Part shown: positions 54,022 through 63,087 of the stretch, in pieces
Layout of the letters: each line of letters begins with the position of its first letter
Numbering within the stretch: the first letter of the stretch is position 1
Notes under the pieces: model-generated
The model's database searches: none
Seen by the model: the letters and a program-made list of their open reading frames with translations, nothing else
What the model was told of the DNA's origin: nothing
Program-made: the position numbers and the translations under genes
Source: Butyrivibrio sp.
GTDB taxonomy: Bacteria; Bacillota; Clostridia; Lachnospirales; Lachnospiraceae
Direction: 5' to 3'
NCBI GenBank assembly: GCA_022486625.1
Contig: JAKVKH010000004.1
Coordinates: 1-64,000 of the forward strand
Length of the DNA: 64,000 bases

Positions 54022-55560
54022 TTATATAATGTATATTTCCGTCTTTGCATTCTTTTCACTTAAAATCTGGATCATTCCCATATTTTTCTTCTGTGCAACT
54101 TCATACGCCGCATTAACAGTATCCTGCTCGGCAGATATTTCAAGAATTTCAATATCTATCAGCATTCTGAACTCTCTGATGTTTCTTCCGAAATCTGTTT
54201 TCTTTCCATTCACACTTAAAATTCCGTTTTCAGCGTCATACTCTATTTTTTCACCAAAAATTTCCCAGGAGACTGCACTTGCCTCAGATATTTGTGTAAA
54301 CACTTCTACTGCATGAGAGGCATTCATTTCGAATTCCATCTTCGTCCCACACCCGGTAAAAATTTCCTTTTTCTGAAGTTCCCACTCTCTGACCGGATGA
54401 AGTGCCAGTCGTAAATCATCCTTTTGCGGAATCAGCTCCATTTCCCTTGGAATTCCCATCACACCGGTATAACACTGATCCGGGTTATGCGTACGCATCC
54501 ACTGCATCAGAATCACTCTGTCCTGCACACCGGACCATGTCTGCCCCGCATAAGCGCATTGATTGGCATAAGCATGATGCGGTCCTGTCGCATCAGTAAA
54601 CTGATATCCATCAAACCTTCCCTGATACCATGCGCCATCCGGTGTCCAGAATATCCATGCCGTCCCGCCTCCGGCAACCGGAATTTCTCTCAGATCCGGA
54701 CACTCCCACGCATCTTCCAGTGTCAGTTTCTGTGTAACCTTCCATTCTTTCAGATCTCCGGAATGCAGAACTGCATACTCGTGCCCGTCCAGAAACATGA
54801 CCATATAATAACCATTTGATGCTTCATGTCTGTACACCTTTGGGTCACGATTTTCATTGATTATGAATGGAACCGCATCTTTCTTTATCCTTTTCAGACT
54901 CCGTCCTTTGTCCAGACTGTATGCAATCTTCTGTGAAAACTTTCTTTCCCTGCTCCACCCGCTCCTGCCTCCGGCACAGGTATAAAAAAAGAGCATTGCA
55001 TCCCTTGGCAGCCCCAGCATTCCTTCTGTATTCATTATTCCGCACCCGGAATACACAGTTCCATCCTCATTCGGAAGCATCGCAGTCTCCATCTGTGTCC
55101 AGTGCAGAAGATCCATGCTGACTGCATGTCCCCAGCTCATATTATTCCATATCTTATCCACCGGATTATACTGGAAGAAAAGATGATATTTTTCCCCATC
55201 GTATACCAGTCCGTTCGGATCATTCATCCAACCTCCGTTCGGTGCAAAGTGAATTTCCGGATAATCTGCAATGCAATGCAGAATTTCTCCGCCCTGACCG
55301 ATCCCCTGAATAAACGTATCCGTCATCTGCCCGGATATCATCAGTTCTCTTCCCTTCCATGTTCTCACCGGAAGTGAACTAAAAAACGAGACTGCATCAC
55401 CAGCCCCGTTTTCTTCTGCAACCGGAATTTCCAGCTCCATTATTTTTCTGTATTCTGAATGGTCTTTTATATAGAAGGAAATCGTCTGTGTCTCGGCTCC
55501 GGTTACAACCGGAATATACAGATAATCATCCTCCAGTTCCATATGATACTCATTTATCAT
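54022..55560 (-). CDS. GH32 beta-fructofuranosidase
   Basis: Hydrolyses sucrose, fructo-oligosaccharides or fructans. The 512-residue protein has no signal peptide, so it acts in the cytoplasm on imported sugars. Catalytic residues: nucleophile Asp114 in WMNDPNG, transition-state Asp239 in ENRDP, acid/base Glu286 in WECPD. About 100 residues precede the five-bladed propeller and a C-terminal beta-sandwich follows. It is the last gene of a sugar ABC operon and its ATG overlaps the stop of the LacI gene. Specificity cannot be read, but the ABC importer points to oligosaccharides. Confidence 0.92.
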   Translation of the reverse strand: MINEYHMELEDDYLYIPVVTGAETQTISFYIKDHSEYRKIMELEIPVAEENGAGDAVSFFSSLPVRTWKGRELMISGQMTDTFIQGIGQGGEILHCIADYPEIHFAPNGGWMNDPNGLVYDGEKYHLFFQYNPVDKIWNNMSWGHAVSMDLLHWTQMETAMLPNEDGTVYSGCGIMNTEGMLGLPRDAMLFFYTCAGGRSGWSRERKFSQKIAYSLDKGRSLKRIKKDAVPFIINENRDPKVYRHEASNGYYMVMFLDGHEYAVLHSGDLKEWKVTQKLTLEDAWECPDLREIPVAGGGTAWIFWTPDGAWYQGRFDGYQFTDATGPHHAYANQCAYAGQTWSGVQDRVILMQWMRTHNPDQCYTGVMGIPREMELIPQKDDLRLALHPVREWELQKKEIFTGCGTKMEFEMNASHAVEVFTQISEASAVSWEIFGEKIEYDAENGILSVNGKKTDFGRNIREFRMLIDIEILEISAEQDTVNAAYEVAQKKNMGMIQILSEKNAKTEIYII

Positions 55561-56570
55561 TGTCTGGTTGTCCCACCTTCCACAAATCGAACCGGAAGAT
55601 CCACAACGCTTTCTGCGCTGCCTTCCTCAATCAGCTGCAGCAGCATTCTGACACCTGTCTGTGCAATCTGTGCAACAGGCTGCTGAATGCTGGATACAAT
55701 CGGTTTACCCCCGTTCATAATCTGTATCCCGTCGAAGCCGATAATCTGTACCTCCTGCGGCACCCTGATTCCGATCCCTTCAAGTTCTTCCTTCACTACC
55801 AGTGCCAGATGATCCGAACTGCAGAAAATACCATCAAACTCAAACTTCCCGTTTTCAGAATGTGCCTGAATAATATTTCTCACCATGTCTCTGTAAATCT
55901 GAGAAATATACATAAATCCGGTATCCACCTGTTCATAATCCATATAACTGAGCACATTATGCTCCACATGATTTCGCAGGCAGTACTGCTGAAATCCTTT
56001 GATTCTCTTTGACGGCTCACAGTCATAATCTGATCCGGTCCAGAAACACAGAAGTTTTTTACAGCCTTTTTCTACAAGTGTGCGTGCTGCCAGCTCTCCA
56101 CCGGAGAAATTGTCAGATGCAACACATGGAATGGATGGTTTGAAATGCCGGTCAAAAGATACAATCGGCATATGTTCCAGAATATCATCATCAATATTAC
56201 TGTAGGTAACACCGAATATTCCATCCACGCGGTTATTTCGCGCCATCTCTATATACCCATGAAGCTTGTTTCTGTCGTTTCTGGAAATACAGATCAGCAT
56301 GCGCTTTCCTTTTTCTGTCAGTTCCTTTTCAATTGCGTCCACCATTGGCGGAAAAAAAGGATTTTCCAGCGTTGGTACAATCACCGCTATGTCATTCGTC
56401 CGCTGTGCCTTTAATCCCCGTGCATTCAGGTTGACTCTGTAATTCAGTTTCCGAATGGATGCATCTACCCGCTGATAGTATTCATCCCGTACATGTACTC
56501 CGTTAATCACCTTGGATACAGTTCCAATGGATACTCCGGCATCTCTGGCTACATCTTTTATCGTGGTCAA
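55557..56570 (-). CDS. LacI-family repressor of the fructan operon
   Basis: A 337-residue regulator. The N-terminal helix-turn-helix (TTIKDVARDAGVSIGTVSKV) and hinge (RVNLNARGLKAQRTNDIAVI) are followed by a periplasmic-binding-type sensor domain. The start is a TTG at 56570-56568 with GGGAGG 8 bases upstream; the ATG nearer that site is out of frame. It sits inside the operon between the second permease and GH32. It probably binds the TGAAACGTTTCA sites at 59921 and 60172 and releases them on binding a sugar. Confidence 0.92.
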   Translation of the reverse strand: MTTIKDVARDAGVSIGTVSKVINGVHVRDEYYQRVDASIRKLNYRVNLNARGLKAQRTNDIAVIVPTLENPFFPPMVDAIEKELTEKGKRMLICISRNDRNKLHGYIEMARNNRVDGIFGVTYSNIDDDILEHMPIVSFDRHFKPSIPCVASDNFSGGELAARTLVEKGCKKLLCFWTGSDYDCEPSKRIKGFQQYCLRNHVEHNVLSYMDYEQVDTGFMYISQIYRDMVRNIIQAHSENGKFEFDGIFCSSDHLALVVKEELEGIGIRVPQEVQIIGFDGIQIMNGGKPIVSSIQQPVAQIAQTGVRMLLQLIEEGSAESVVDLPVRFVEGGTTRQ

Positions 56571-56595
56571 TCCATGTTCCTCCCGCCCGGCAAAG

Positions 56596-57462
56596 TTATG
56601 ACTTTACTGCACCGGCTACTACACCTTGAATAATATACTTCTGAAGCGCGATATACAACAGAATAATCGGAATAATTGTCATAACCAGTGCTGCCAGAAG
56701 AAGGTCAAGGTCATTGGAATGTGTACCATAAAATGCATTAGTGGCAAGCGGTAATGTGTACATTCCTTTCTTCAGAATCAAGCTCGGAAGCAGATAGTCA
56801 TTCCAGATCGCAAGTACATACAGAATTACCAGTGTCGCCGTAATTGGCTTAAGCAGCGGGAAAACAATCTGCCAGAAGGTGCGGAACGGAGATGCACCGT
56901 CAATACCGGCTGCTTCTTCCAGAGAAATCGGAACGCTGCTCTTGATAAATCCGTGATACATAAACACCGACATGGATACCGAAAATCCAAGATGCATGAA
57001 GATCAGAAGCCATCTGTGATTCAGTATATGAAGCATGCCACCATATATGGATACCAGCGGAATCATGACTACCTGAAAAGGAATTACCATGGAAAATATC
57101 ATTACCGTAAACACAATGCCGCAAACCTTCCATGTCGTACGTACAAACAGATATGCTGCCATGGAAGAAAACAGGATAATGAGTGCCACACTGCAGCAGG
57201 TGATCAGGAGTGAATTGCCGACCGCGCTCAGATAATCCATCTTTTTAAATGCTTCCACGTAATTGTCAAAGGAAAGTCCATGTTTCCCTCCCCAGGCCAG
57301 AGGCTGCTTGATAATATCTCTTTTTACCTTGAAGGAATTCAGTATGATCATATAGAAAGGAAACAGATAGACAATCAGCAGAAGCGTCGTCAGGACCGTC
57401 TTAACCGCCAGAGATATTCTGCGCTCTGTTCCGCCAACAATCATGGATTTCTCTGTCGTCAT
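56596..57462 (-). CDS. Sugar ABC transporter permease, MalG type
   Basis: A 288-residue CUT1-family membrane subunit with six helices. The EAA loop is present (SSVPISLEEAAGIDGASPFR...FPLLKP). Its ATG overlaps the stop of the upstream permease (ATGA) and AAGGAGG stands upstream. With the lipoprotein and first permease it imports an oligosaccharide; as in many CUT1 operons no ATPase gene is present, so a shared MsmK-type ATPase elsewhere is expected. Confidence 0.93.
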   Translation of the reverse strand: MTTEKSMIVGGTERRISLAVKTVLTTLLLIVYLFPFYMIILNSFKVKRDIIKQPLAWGGKHGLSFDNYVEAFKKMDYLSAVGNSLLITCCSVALIILFSSMAAYLFVRTTWKVCGIVFTVMIFSMVIPFQVVMIPLVSIYGGMLHILNHRWLLIFMHLGFSVSMSVFMYHGFIKSSVPISLEEAAGIDGASPFRTFWQIVFPLLKPITATLVILYVLAIWNDYLLPSLILKKGMYTLPLATNAFYGTHSNDLDLLLAALVMTIIPIILLYIALQKYIIQGVVAGAVKS

Positions 57463-58337
57463 GCTTCTACCTCCTTGCTCTTACCCATCTTTGCCTGTGC
57501 AACTGCAACAATTGCCGTAATGATAAACAGTACCACCGCTTCTGTCTGTCCCTGTCCATACTGCTTTGCTGCAAATGCCTTTTCATATACACTCATGGCT
57601 GCCAGTGTCGTAGATCCGTAAGGGCCTCCCGCAGTCAATGACAAGTTCAGATCATATACCATAAAGCATCTGGTAATGGTCAGGAAAAGGCAGATGGTAA
57701 AGGACTGTGTCATCAGCGGCAATACAATATATCTTGTTGTCTGATGATCCGTACATCCGTCAATCTTACCTGCCTCCAGCAGATCTGTCGAAACACCGGT
57801 AAGACCTGCAATGTATATCAGCATCATATAACCCGAATACTGCCATACCGTAACAATTACCAGTGCCCAGAATGCACCGACCTCAGTTGACAACATGGAA
57901 ATGGAATCAATCCCGATCTGATTCAGGATGAATACAAGTGCCTTGTCAAAAACAAACTGCCAGATATATCCGAGAATAATTCCGCCAATCAGATTCGGAA
58001 TAAAAAAGCCTGCCCGGAAGAAGTTCTTTCCCCTGATTTTTCCCGTTACCAACAGTGCCAGCATAAATGCAATTGCATTTACAAGAATTACGGAAATAAC
58101 CATATACCGGATGGTCAGCCACAGGGATTTCCAGAAATCCGTATCTTTCATGACCGCGATATAATTCTCCAGCCCCACAAAGGGCTTTGCGTTCGAAATT
58201 CCGTCCCAACTCGTAAATGTCAGAAATGCGCCATACAGAAACGGTATTATTACAACTGCCAGAAACGCAAATGTGGCAGGTCCTGCAAACATCAGATATA
58301 ATCGAAGTTTCTGACCGAATGTTTTTTCTCTTTGCAT
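57459..58337 (-). CDS. Sugar ABC transporter permease, MalF type
   Basis: A 292-residue CUT1 membrane subunit. Landmarks are FAGPATFAFLAVVIIPFLYG at the N-terminus and the EAA loop (VSTDLLEAGKIDGCTDHQTT...LPLMTQ). The start follows AGAAGGATGG. It is 108 bp after the lipoprotein gene, with a hairpin in the gap. Confidence 0.93.
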   Translation of the reverse strand: MQREKTFGQKLRLYLMFAGPATFAFLAVVIIPFLYGAFLTFTSWDGISNAKPFVGLENYIAVMKDTDFWKSLWLTIRYMVISVILVNAIAFMLALLVTGKIRGKNFFRAGFFIPNLIGGIILGYIWQFVFDKALVFILNQIGIDSISMLSTEVGAFWALVIVTVWQYSGYMMLIYIAGLTGVSTDLLEAGKIDGCTDHQTTRYIVLPLMTQSFTICLFLTITRCFMVYDLNLSLTAGGPYGSTTLAAMSVYEKAFAAKQYGQGQTEAVVLFIITAIVAVAQAKMGKSKEVEA

Positions 58338-58396
58338 AGTTATCCATCCTTCTGTAAAAAAATAAAGTGAAATGTCACCTTACTCCCGATAAAACA

Positions 58397-58423
58397 GGCC
58401 AGCCGCATGTGCTACAGCTGGCC
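58397..58423 (-). other. Intercistronic hairpin after the sugar-binding protein gene
   Basis: GGCCAGC / GCTGGCC arms with a 13-base loop, followed on the minus strand by TGTTTTATC. It is probably a partial terminator or mRNA-stabilising structure that favours receptor over permease synthesis. Confidence 0.6.
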
Positions 58424-58445
58424 CGTATCGATTACCTGGTTTTCA

Positions 58446-59876
58446 TTATTTCTTCAATGCTGACCAGTATGCCTGAACTTCTTTGGCAAATTCGGCCCTG
58501 TCAATCTTGCCCGCAAGGTACTGCTGCATGATTGCGCCCACCTTCTGCCAATGATCGGAAGGATAATTGATATAGCCCGGGAAAAGTTTTCCTGCTGCAG
58601 AATACTGCTGTACAGATTTTGCAAGCGGATTGGTTGCTTCTGCGGTAATATTGGTAAATGCCGGAACCAGAGAACATTCATTGACAAGAACGTTCTGTCC
58701 ATCCTGCGAGAAGACCAGCCAGTTAAGGAAATCCTTTGCAGCAGCCTGCTGCTTTTCATCAGAATCCTCCTTATCAATCATTACCTGTTTTGTCGGGCTT
58801 CCGCAGATATAACTGCCAATGTTTGCATTTCCGGTTGTATCATTTACAGGAATCGGCATAATTCCGATATTGCTGCTGTTATCATAGCTGTCCTGCATGG
58901 TATCCCATGCCCAGCATCCGTCAAACCAGAATGCAATCGTTCCTTCCGCAAGATCTGTGCCGGATTCGTCACGATCTGCCGACATCGGATCTTTCTGATT
59001 AATGTTGTATTTCTTAAGGACATCAAAAGTATCAAACATTTCTGTAAATACCGGATTGCTGTTCAGATCTGCCGTTCCTGCATAAAGCTGATCAATCAGA
59101 TCATTGGAAAGGCTTGTTGCGCCATTCTGCATTTCATAAACCTGTGTCATATAATGTCCTGCGAGCGACCAGTCTTCACAGTTTACAGATATCGGATACT
59201 GCATTCCGCCTGCAACAAGTTTATCCAGAAGAGCAGTAAAATCATCCATGGACTTGATCGTGGAAGGATCAAATGCAGTTCCTGTCACCTTTTCGATTGC
59301 AGATGCATTATAGATAAGTCCTCTTCCTTCAATACAGAAAGGGAAGCTGTATACCTTATCGTTATTGGTAATTCCGTACTGGCTTCCACCAACAGATACC
59401 CAGGGCTGGTCAGAAAGGTCAACACCTTTTTCCTTACAGATACTGTATACATCCTGCGGATCTCCCATGATCAGTGTCGGTGCATCACCTGCCGCGTACT
59501 TTGTTGCAATCTCTTCTGCCGGTGATTCTGCATCGCTGGAAATCGTATATACATCAAGTGTTGCTCCCGTAAGTTCGCCCCACTTCTCAGCCGCTGCTTC
59601 CAGCTGATCCTGAATCTCCGACTTTGTATTCAGCATGGTAATCTTGACGCCGTCATAACTGCCTGCAGCATAAGAATATGAACCGCCTGCTGCCTGTGTT
59701 GCTGCTGTATTCGCTGTCTCAGCTGCCTCTGCTGAGGTACTTTCCGCCACTGCTGCAGAATCTGCTGACTTTGCATCTGTTGCTGCCGTATCTGCAGACT
59801 CACTGTTTCCGCAGCCTGCAAGAACAGATGCTGCCATTACTGCTGTCAGTAAAACGCTGACCATTTTCCTTTTCAT
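58446..59876 (-). CDS. Sugar-binding lipoprotein (CUT1 family)
   Basis: A 476-residue receptor. Lipobox LAGC after a basic start; an Ala/Ser/Thr/Glu-rich linker of about 60 residues; then an SBP family 1 fold (GVKITMLNTKSEIQDQLEAA, EEIATKYAAGDAPTLIMGDP). The start at 59876 has GGGAGG 7 bases upstream; an earlier in-frame ATG overlaps the operator and is not used. First gene of the fructan operon. The GH32 enzyme downstream suggests the ligand is a fructo-oligosaccharide or sucrose. Confidence 0.92.
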   Translation of the reverse strand: MKRKMVSVLLTAVMAASVLAGCGNSESADTAATDAKSADSAAVAESTSAEAAETANTAATQAAGGSYSYAAGSYDGVKITMLNTKSEIQDQLEAAAEKWGELTGATLDVYTISSDAESPAEEIATKYAAGDAPTLIMGDPQDVYSICKEKGVDLSDQPWVSVGGSQYGITNNDKVYSFPFCIEGRGLIYNASAIEKVTGTAFDPSTIKSMDDFTALLDKLVAGGMQYPISVNCEDWSLAGHYMTQVYEMQNGATSLSNDLIDQLYAGTADLNSNPVFTEMFDTFDVLKKYNINQKDPMSADRDESGTDLAEGTIAFWFDGCWAWDTMQDSYDNSSNIGIMPIPVNDTTGNANIGSYICGSPTKQVMIDKEDSDEKQQAAAKDFLNWLVFSQDGQNVLVNECSLVPAFTNITAEATNPLAKSVQQYSAAGKLFPGYINYPSDHWQKVGAIMQQYLAGKIDRAEFAKEVQAYWSALKK

Positions 59877-59920
59877 AAAAAGCCTCCCTTTTTCGTATGA
59901 GTGACTGTTACTTTGTAACT

Positions 59921-59932
59921 TGAAACGTTTCA
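59921..59932. promoter_or_regulatory. LacI-type operator at the fructan operon promoter
   Basis: Perfect palindrome TGAAACGTTTCA with the central CG of LacI/GalR sites, placed about 7-18 bases after the inferred start point, so a bound repressor would block initiation. The flank CATGTTTA is shared with the second copy at 60172. Confidence 0.75.
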
Positions 59933-59945
59933 TGTTTATGATTTT

Positions 59946-59974
59946 ATTATATGTTTGTCACGTGTTACTGTCAA
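59946..59974 (-). promoter_or_regulatory. Consensus promoter of the fructan operon
   Basis: TTGACA (59974-59969) and TATAAT (59951-59946) with a 17-bp spacer: both hexamers match the vegetative consensus. Confidence 0.88.
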
Positions 59975-59992
59975 TACGGATATTTTTCACAG

Positions 59993-60040
59993 AAAAAAAG
60001 GCGCTTGTATGTGCAGAATTCACATGCTAGCGTCTTTTTA
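59993..60040. terminator. Terminator between the 2-hydroxyacid dehydrogenase and the fructan operon
   Basis: AAAAGGCGCTTGTATGTG pairs with CACATGCTAGCGTCTTTTT with a few mismatches and a 7-base loop; T-runs occur on both strands. It ends the dehydrogenase transcript just before the fructan promoter. Confidence 0.75.
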
Positions 60041-60171
60041 ATAGTTTTCTTCCTGATCTTCAGACAGAGATAAATTTATTTATACAGGTGTAAGTTTTAG
60101 AATAACGTTATAACTTGCATTGGAAAATTTCAAAAATAAGTCAGATAAGTTGATTTTTCACCGTATTTTTG

Positions 60172-60183
60172 TGAAACGTTTCA
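60172..60183. promoter_or_regulatory. Second LacI-type operator, 251 bp from the first
   Basis: Identical TGAAACGTTTCA, and the identity extends over TGAAACGTTTCATGTTTA. It lies 4 bp after the dehydrogenase stop codon. Two identical sites at this distance are compatible with DNA looping by a tetrameric or paired repressor. Confidence 0.6.
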
Positions 60184-60186
60184 TGT

Positions 60187-61152
60187 TTACATCCCATTTA
60201 CAATATTCCGGTTCTCTCCATTCTGCCATGCCAGAATATTTTCCCGAACTTCCCTTACGCATCTGGTTCTTGCCTCTGTACTGGCCCATGCCATATGCGG
60301 TGTAATCAGCAGTCTGCCGCTGTCCCGGATGCCGGCAAGCGGATTATCCACTGCAATCGGCTCTGCTGAAAGCACGTCTAGACCCGCTCCCTGGAGCTGC
60401 CCGCTGATAAGTGCATCATACAGGTCCCGTTCATTCACTACAGGGCCTCGCGCCACATTAAGCAGATATGCCGATGGTTTCATCTGTGCAAAAGCCTTCC
60501 GGTTCATCAGATCTGCTGTCTTTTCACTGAGCGGGCAATGCAATGAAATCACATCGCTGCGACTGAGCAGTTCTTCAAAGCTCACCTGTTCATAATCCGT
60601 ACAGTCACTGTAGCCTGAGGAGGCATAGAAAATCACATGTGCGCCAAAAGCCTGCGCTGCCTTCGCAACTCTTTTTCCGATATTTCCCATTCCGACAATT
60701 CCCCAGGTCTGTCCATCCAGCTCGGAGAAGGGAATATCCAGACAGGAAAAATGTTTCTGCGCCCCATATGCTCCCGACTTTACAAATTCATCATAATGCC
60801 GGAGATTTTCCAGCAGGTAGAAATACATTGCAAAGGTATGCTGTGCAACAGAAGCAGATGAATAGTCCTTTACATTGGCAACCTTTATACCACGCGCACT
60901 GCAGGCTGCAATATTCGCATTATCAAAGCCCGTAGCAAACTCACAGATCAGCTTCAGATCCGGTGCCTGATTTAAGATTTCTTCTGTAATTCCTGTTTTA
61001 TTAATGGCCAGAACGCTGACTCCCTTAAGCCGCTCTGCCGCATTTGTCCCCGTAATTTTATCTCTGTAGAAAGTCACTTCCCCAAGATCCTGCAATATGC
61101 CATAGTCAATGTCCTTCCCAACACTGTCGATCTCCGCTGCAACAATTTTCAT
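60187..61152 (-). CDS. D-isomer-specific 2-hydroxyacid dehydrogenase
   Basis: NAD-dependent oxidoreductase of 321 residues. The Rossmann motif is WGIVGMGNIGKRVAKAAQAF; the catalytic Arg is in LNVARGPVVNERDL, the Glu in VLSAEPIAVDN and the His in ITPHMAWAS. It resembles glycerate/hydroxypyruvate or phenyllactate-type dehydrogenases; the substrate is not determinable. GGAGG precedes the ATG. It is a single-gene unit between two terminators, although the adjacent LacI-type operator raises the possibility of a link to the fructan operon. Confidence 0.92.
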   Translation of the reverse strand: MKIVAAEIDSVGKDIDYGILQDLGEVTFYRDKITGTNAAERLKGVSVLAINKTGITEEILNQAPDLKLICEFATGFDNANIAACSARGIKVANVKDYSSASVAQHTFAMYFYLLENLRHYDEFVKSGAYGAQKHFSCLDIPFSELDGQTWGIVGMGNIGKRVAKAAQAFGAHVIFYASSGYSDCTDYEQVSFEELLSRSDVISLHCPLSEKTADLMNRKAFAQMKPSAYLLNVARGPVVNERDLYDALISGQLQGAGLDVLSAEPIAVDNPLAGIRDSGRLLITPHMAWASTEARTRCVREVRENILAWQNGENRNIVNGM

Positions 61153-61196
61153 TTTATACCTCCATGTCAGAGTCCCTCTGTAATTTTCTCACAAAA

Positions 61197-61229
61197 AACG
61201 TGGCTGAGCAGATGTGCCCGGCCACGTTT
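61197..61229 (-). terminator. Terminator of the sugar isomerase gene
   Basis: AAACGTGGC / GCCACGTTT arms of 9 bp, with TTTTTT following on the minus strand (61198-61193). It lies 37 bp after the isomerase stop. Confidence 0.82.
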
Positions 61230-61265
61230 ATTTTAACACGATATGAAACGCAGATTTACAGAAAC

Positions 61266-62747
61266 TTATCTTTCAAACGGATTCTCACTCGGATACAGGA
61301 CGCCTGCCGGCTGATTGTAGCCGATTGTCTCTGCACCAAGATATCTGAATGCTTCAAACAGAGCCTTGCCGTAGTGTCCGAACGCAACTGCACCGTGATG
61401 CGGGAAGTTCTGTTCAATCAGGACATGTCTGTAGAATCTTCCCATTTCCGGAATTGCGAATACCCCGATGGAACCAAAAGATTTCGTTGCCACCGGAAGA
61501 ACCTCTCCCTGCGCCACATAAGCTCTCAGGTGATTATCTGACGTACTCTGCAGACGGTAGAATGTGATATCTCCAGGTACGATATCGCCTTCCAGTGTTC
61601 CGTTGGTTACTTCCTGCGGAAGTGACCTTGCCATAATCTTCTGATACTTCATGGAACATGCTGCAAGCTTATTGGAGCATGTGTTCCCGCAATGAAATCC
61701 CATGAATGTATCTGTATGCTTATAGCTGAATCTGCTTCTGATGGACTCCTCATACATGTCATCCGGAACAGAATTATTAATGTCAAGAAGTGTAACTGCA
61801 TCCTGGCTGACGCAGGTACCGATGAATTCACTGAGTGTTCCGTAAATATCCACTTCACAGGAAACCGGAATACCCATACCGGTCAGACGACTGTTCACAT
61901 AACAGGGAACAAAACCGAACTGTGTCTGGAATGCCGGCCAGCACTTTGTAGTAAGGGTTACGTATTTGCGGTATCCCCTGTGCGCTTCTACCCAGTCAAG
62001 AAGTGTCAGTTCATACTGTGCCAGTTTCGGAAGAATTTCAGGCTTCATATTTCCGCTGCCGAGCTCTGTTTCCATTTCCTTTACCTTTGCAGGAATTCTC
62101 TGATCATTATCATGCTTATGGAATGCTTCGAACAGATCCAGTTCAGAATTTTCCTCAATTTCAGCACCCATATTATAAAGCTGCTGAATCGGTGCATTGC
62201 ACGCAAGGAAATTCATCGGGCGAGGGCCAAAGCTGATAATCTTGAGTTCTCTGACACCGATCACTGCTCTCGCAACCGGCAGAAAGTCATTGATCATCTT
62301 TGCACAGTCCTGTGCCGTGCCAACCGGATAATCCGGAATATAGGCATGTGTCCCGCGAAGTTTCAGGTTATAGCTGGCATTGAGCATACCGCAGTATGCA
62401 TCACCTCTGCCATCCATCAGATCGCCCTGAGATTCCTCTGCTGCTGCACAGAACATCACGGGTCCGTCGAAATGCTTTGCCAGAAGTGTTTCAGAAATTT
62501 CCGGGCCAAAGTTACCAAGATATACGCAAAGTGCATTACATCCGGCCTTTTTAATGTCTTCAAGTGCCTCTGTCATCTGAATTTCGCTCTCTACAATGCA
62601 GACAGGGCATTCATAAATATCTTCTGCACGAAACTGCTTCTGATATGCTGCTGCAAGCGCTTTTCTTCTGTTTACAGACAGAGATTCCGGAAAACAGTCA
62701 CGGCTGACTGCAACAATACCTATTTTTACCTTTGGAATATTAATCAT
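61266..62747 (-). CDS. L-fucose/L-arabinose isomerase-family protein
   Basis: A 493-residue cytoplasmic protein with the fold order of fucose and arabinose isomerases. It contains LGNFGPEISETLLAKHFDGP, a metal-site-like stretch in SCEVDIYGTLSEFIG (Glu and Asp), and a C-terminal GHYGKALFEAFRYLGAET. It differs from canonical FucI and AraA in length and in the usual signatures, so the substrate is uncertain. AGGAGG precedes the start. No fuculokinase, aldolase or ABC genes are adjacent. Its own promoter region contains repeated ATACAACTTTT motifs. Confidence 0.82.
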   Translation of the reverse strand: MINIPKVKIGIVAVSRDCFPESLSVNRRKALAAAYQKQFRAEDIYECPVCIVESEIQMTEALEDIKKAGCNALCVYLGNFGPEISETLLAKHFDGPVMFCAAAEESQGDLMDGRGDAYCGMLNASYNLKLRGTHAYIPDYPVGTAQDCAKMINDFLPVARAVIGVRELKIISFGPRPMNFLACNAPIQQLYNMGAEIEENSELDLFEAFHKHDNDQRIPAKVKEMETELGSGNMKPEILPKLAQYELTLLDWVEAHRGYRKYVTLTTKCWPAFQTQFGFVPCYVNSRLTGMGIPVSCEVDIYGTLSEFIGTCVSQDAVTLLDINNSVPDDMYEESIRSRFSYKHTDTFMGFHCGNTCSNKLAACSMKYQKIMARSLPQEVTNGTLEGDIVPGDITFYRLQSTSDNHLRAYVAQGEVLPVATKSFGSIGVFAIPEMGRFYRHVLIEQNFPHHGAVAFGHYGKALFEAFRYLGAETIGYNQPAGVLYPSENPFER

Positions 62748-63033
62748 GGTTTATCCTCCTGTATTGGTTATCCATACAACTTTTCAAACGACTCATGTTG
62801 TTTACTATTCTCTGAATTATTTTATACCATTTTGATCTGTATTGCTCACTTTTTTCAGTTTTATCCATATTTTCATCCATTTTGCCAAAAAGAGATCTTT
62901 ATCTCTGTGCACTGTGCTTATACAACTTTTCCATACTTCATACAGACAACTTGTATGCTTTCTGAAATGAGTTAGCAGATACTGTCTCATGTTCTCTGGT
63001 CGCTTGGCTCTGCTCACTCATGCAAATAAAAAA
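62748..63033 (-). promoter_or_regulatory. Control region of the sugar isomerase gene
   Basis: Non-coding. Possible promoter TGAGCA (62848-62843) and TATAAA (62826-62821), spacer 16 bp. ATACAACTTTT occurs as direct copies at 62774-62784 and 62920-62930, on either side of the promoter, and the palindrome CATACA-N7-TGTATG is at 62939-62957. A small AGAGAT...ATCTCT hairpin is at 62891-62906. The repeats look like regulator sites. I see no gene here. Confidence 0.5.
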
Positions 63034-63069
63034 GCGTGGCTTTCGTACTGTAATGTACGAAAGCCACGC
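63034..63069 (-). terminator. Terminator of cstA
   Basis: Perfect 15-bp arms GCGTGGCTTTCGTAC / GTACGAAAGCCACGC with a 6-base loop, followed on the minus strand by TTTTTTATTTG. Confidence 0.92.
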
Positions 63070-63087
63070 AATCATTTCATCTGGACC

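Noticed and set aside
59921-59932. Catabolite-response (CcpA cre) site
   Set aside because: The 12-bp palindrome lacks the extra base pair of spacing in a cre consensus and fits a LacI/GalR-type operator; joint binding by CcpA is not excluded.
62817-63017. Small minus-strand reading frame upstream of the isomerase gene
   Set aside because: No ribosome site, overlaps the probable promoter and regulator sites.
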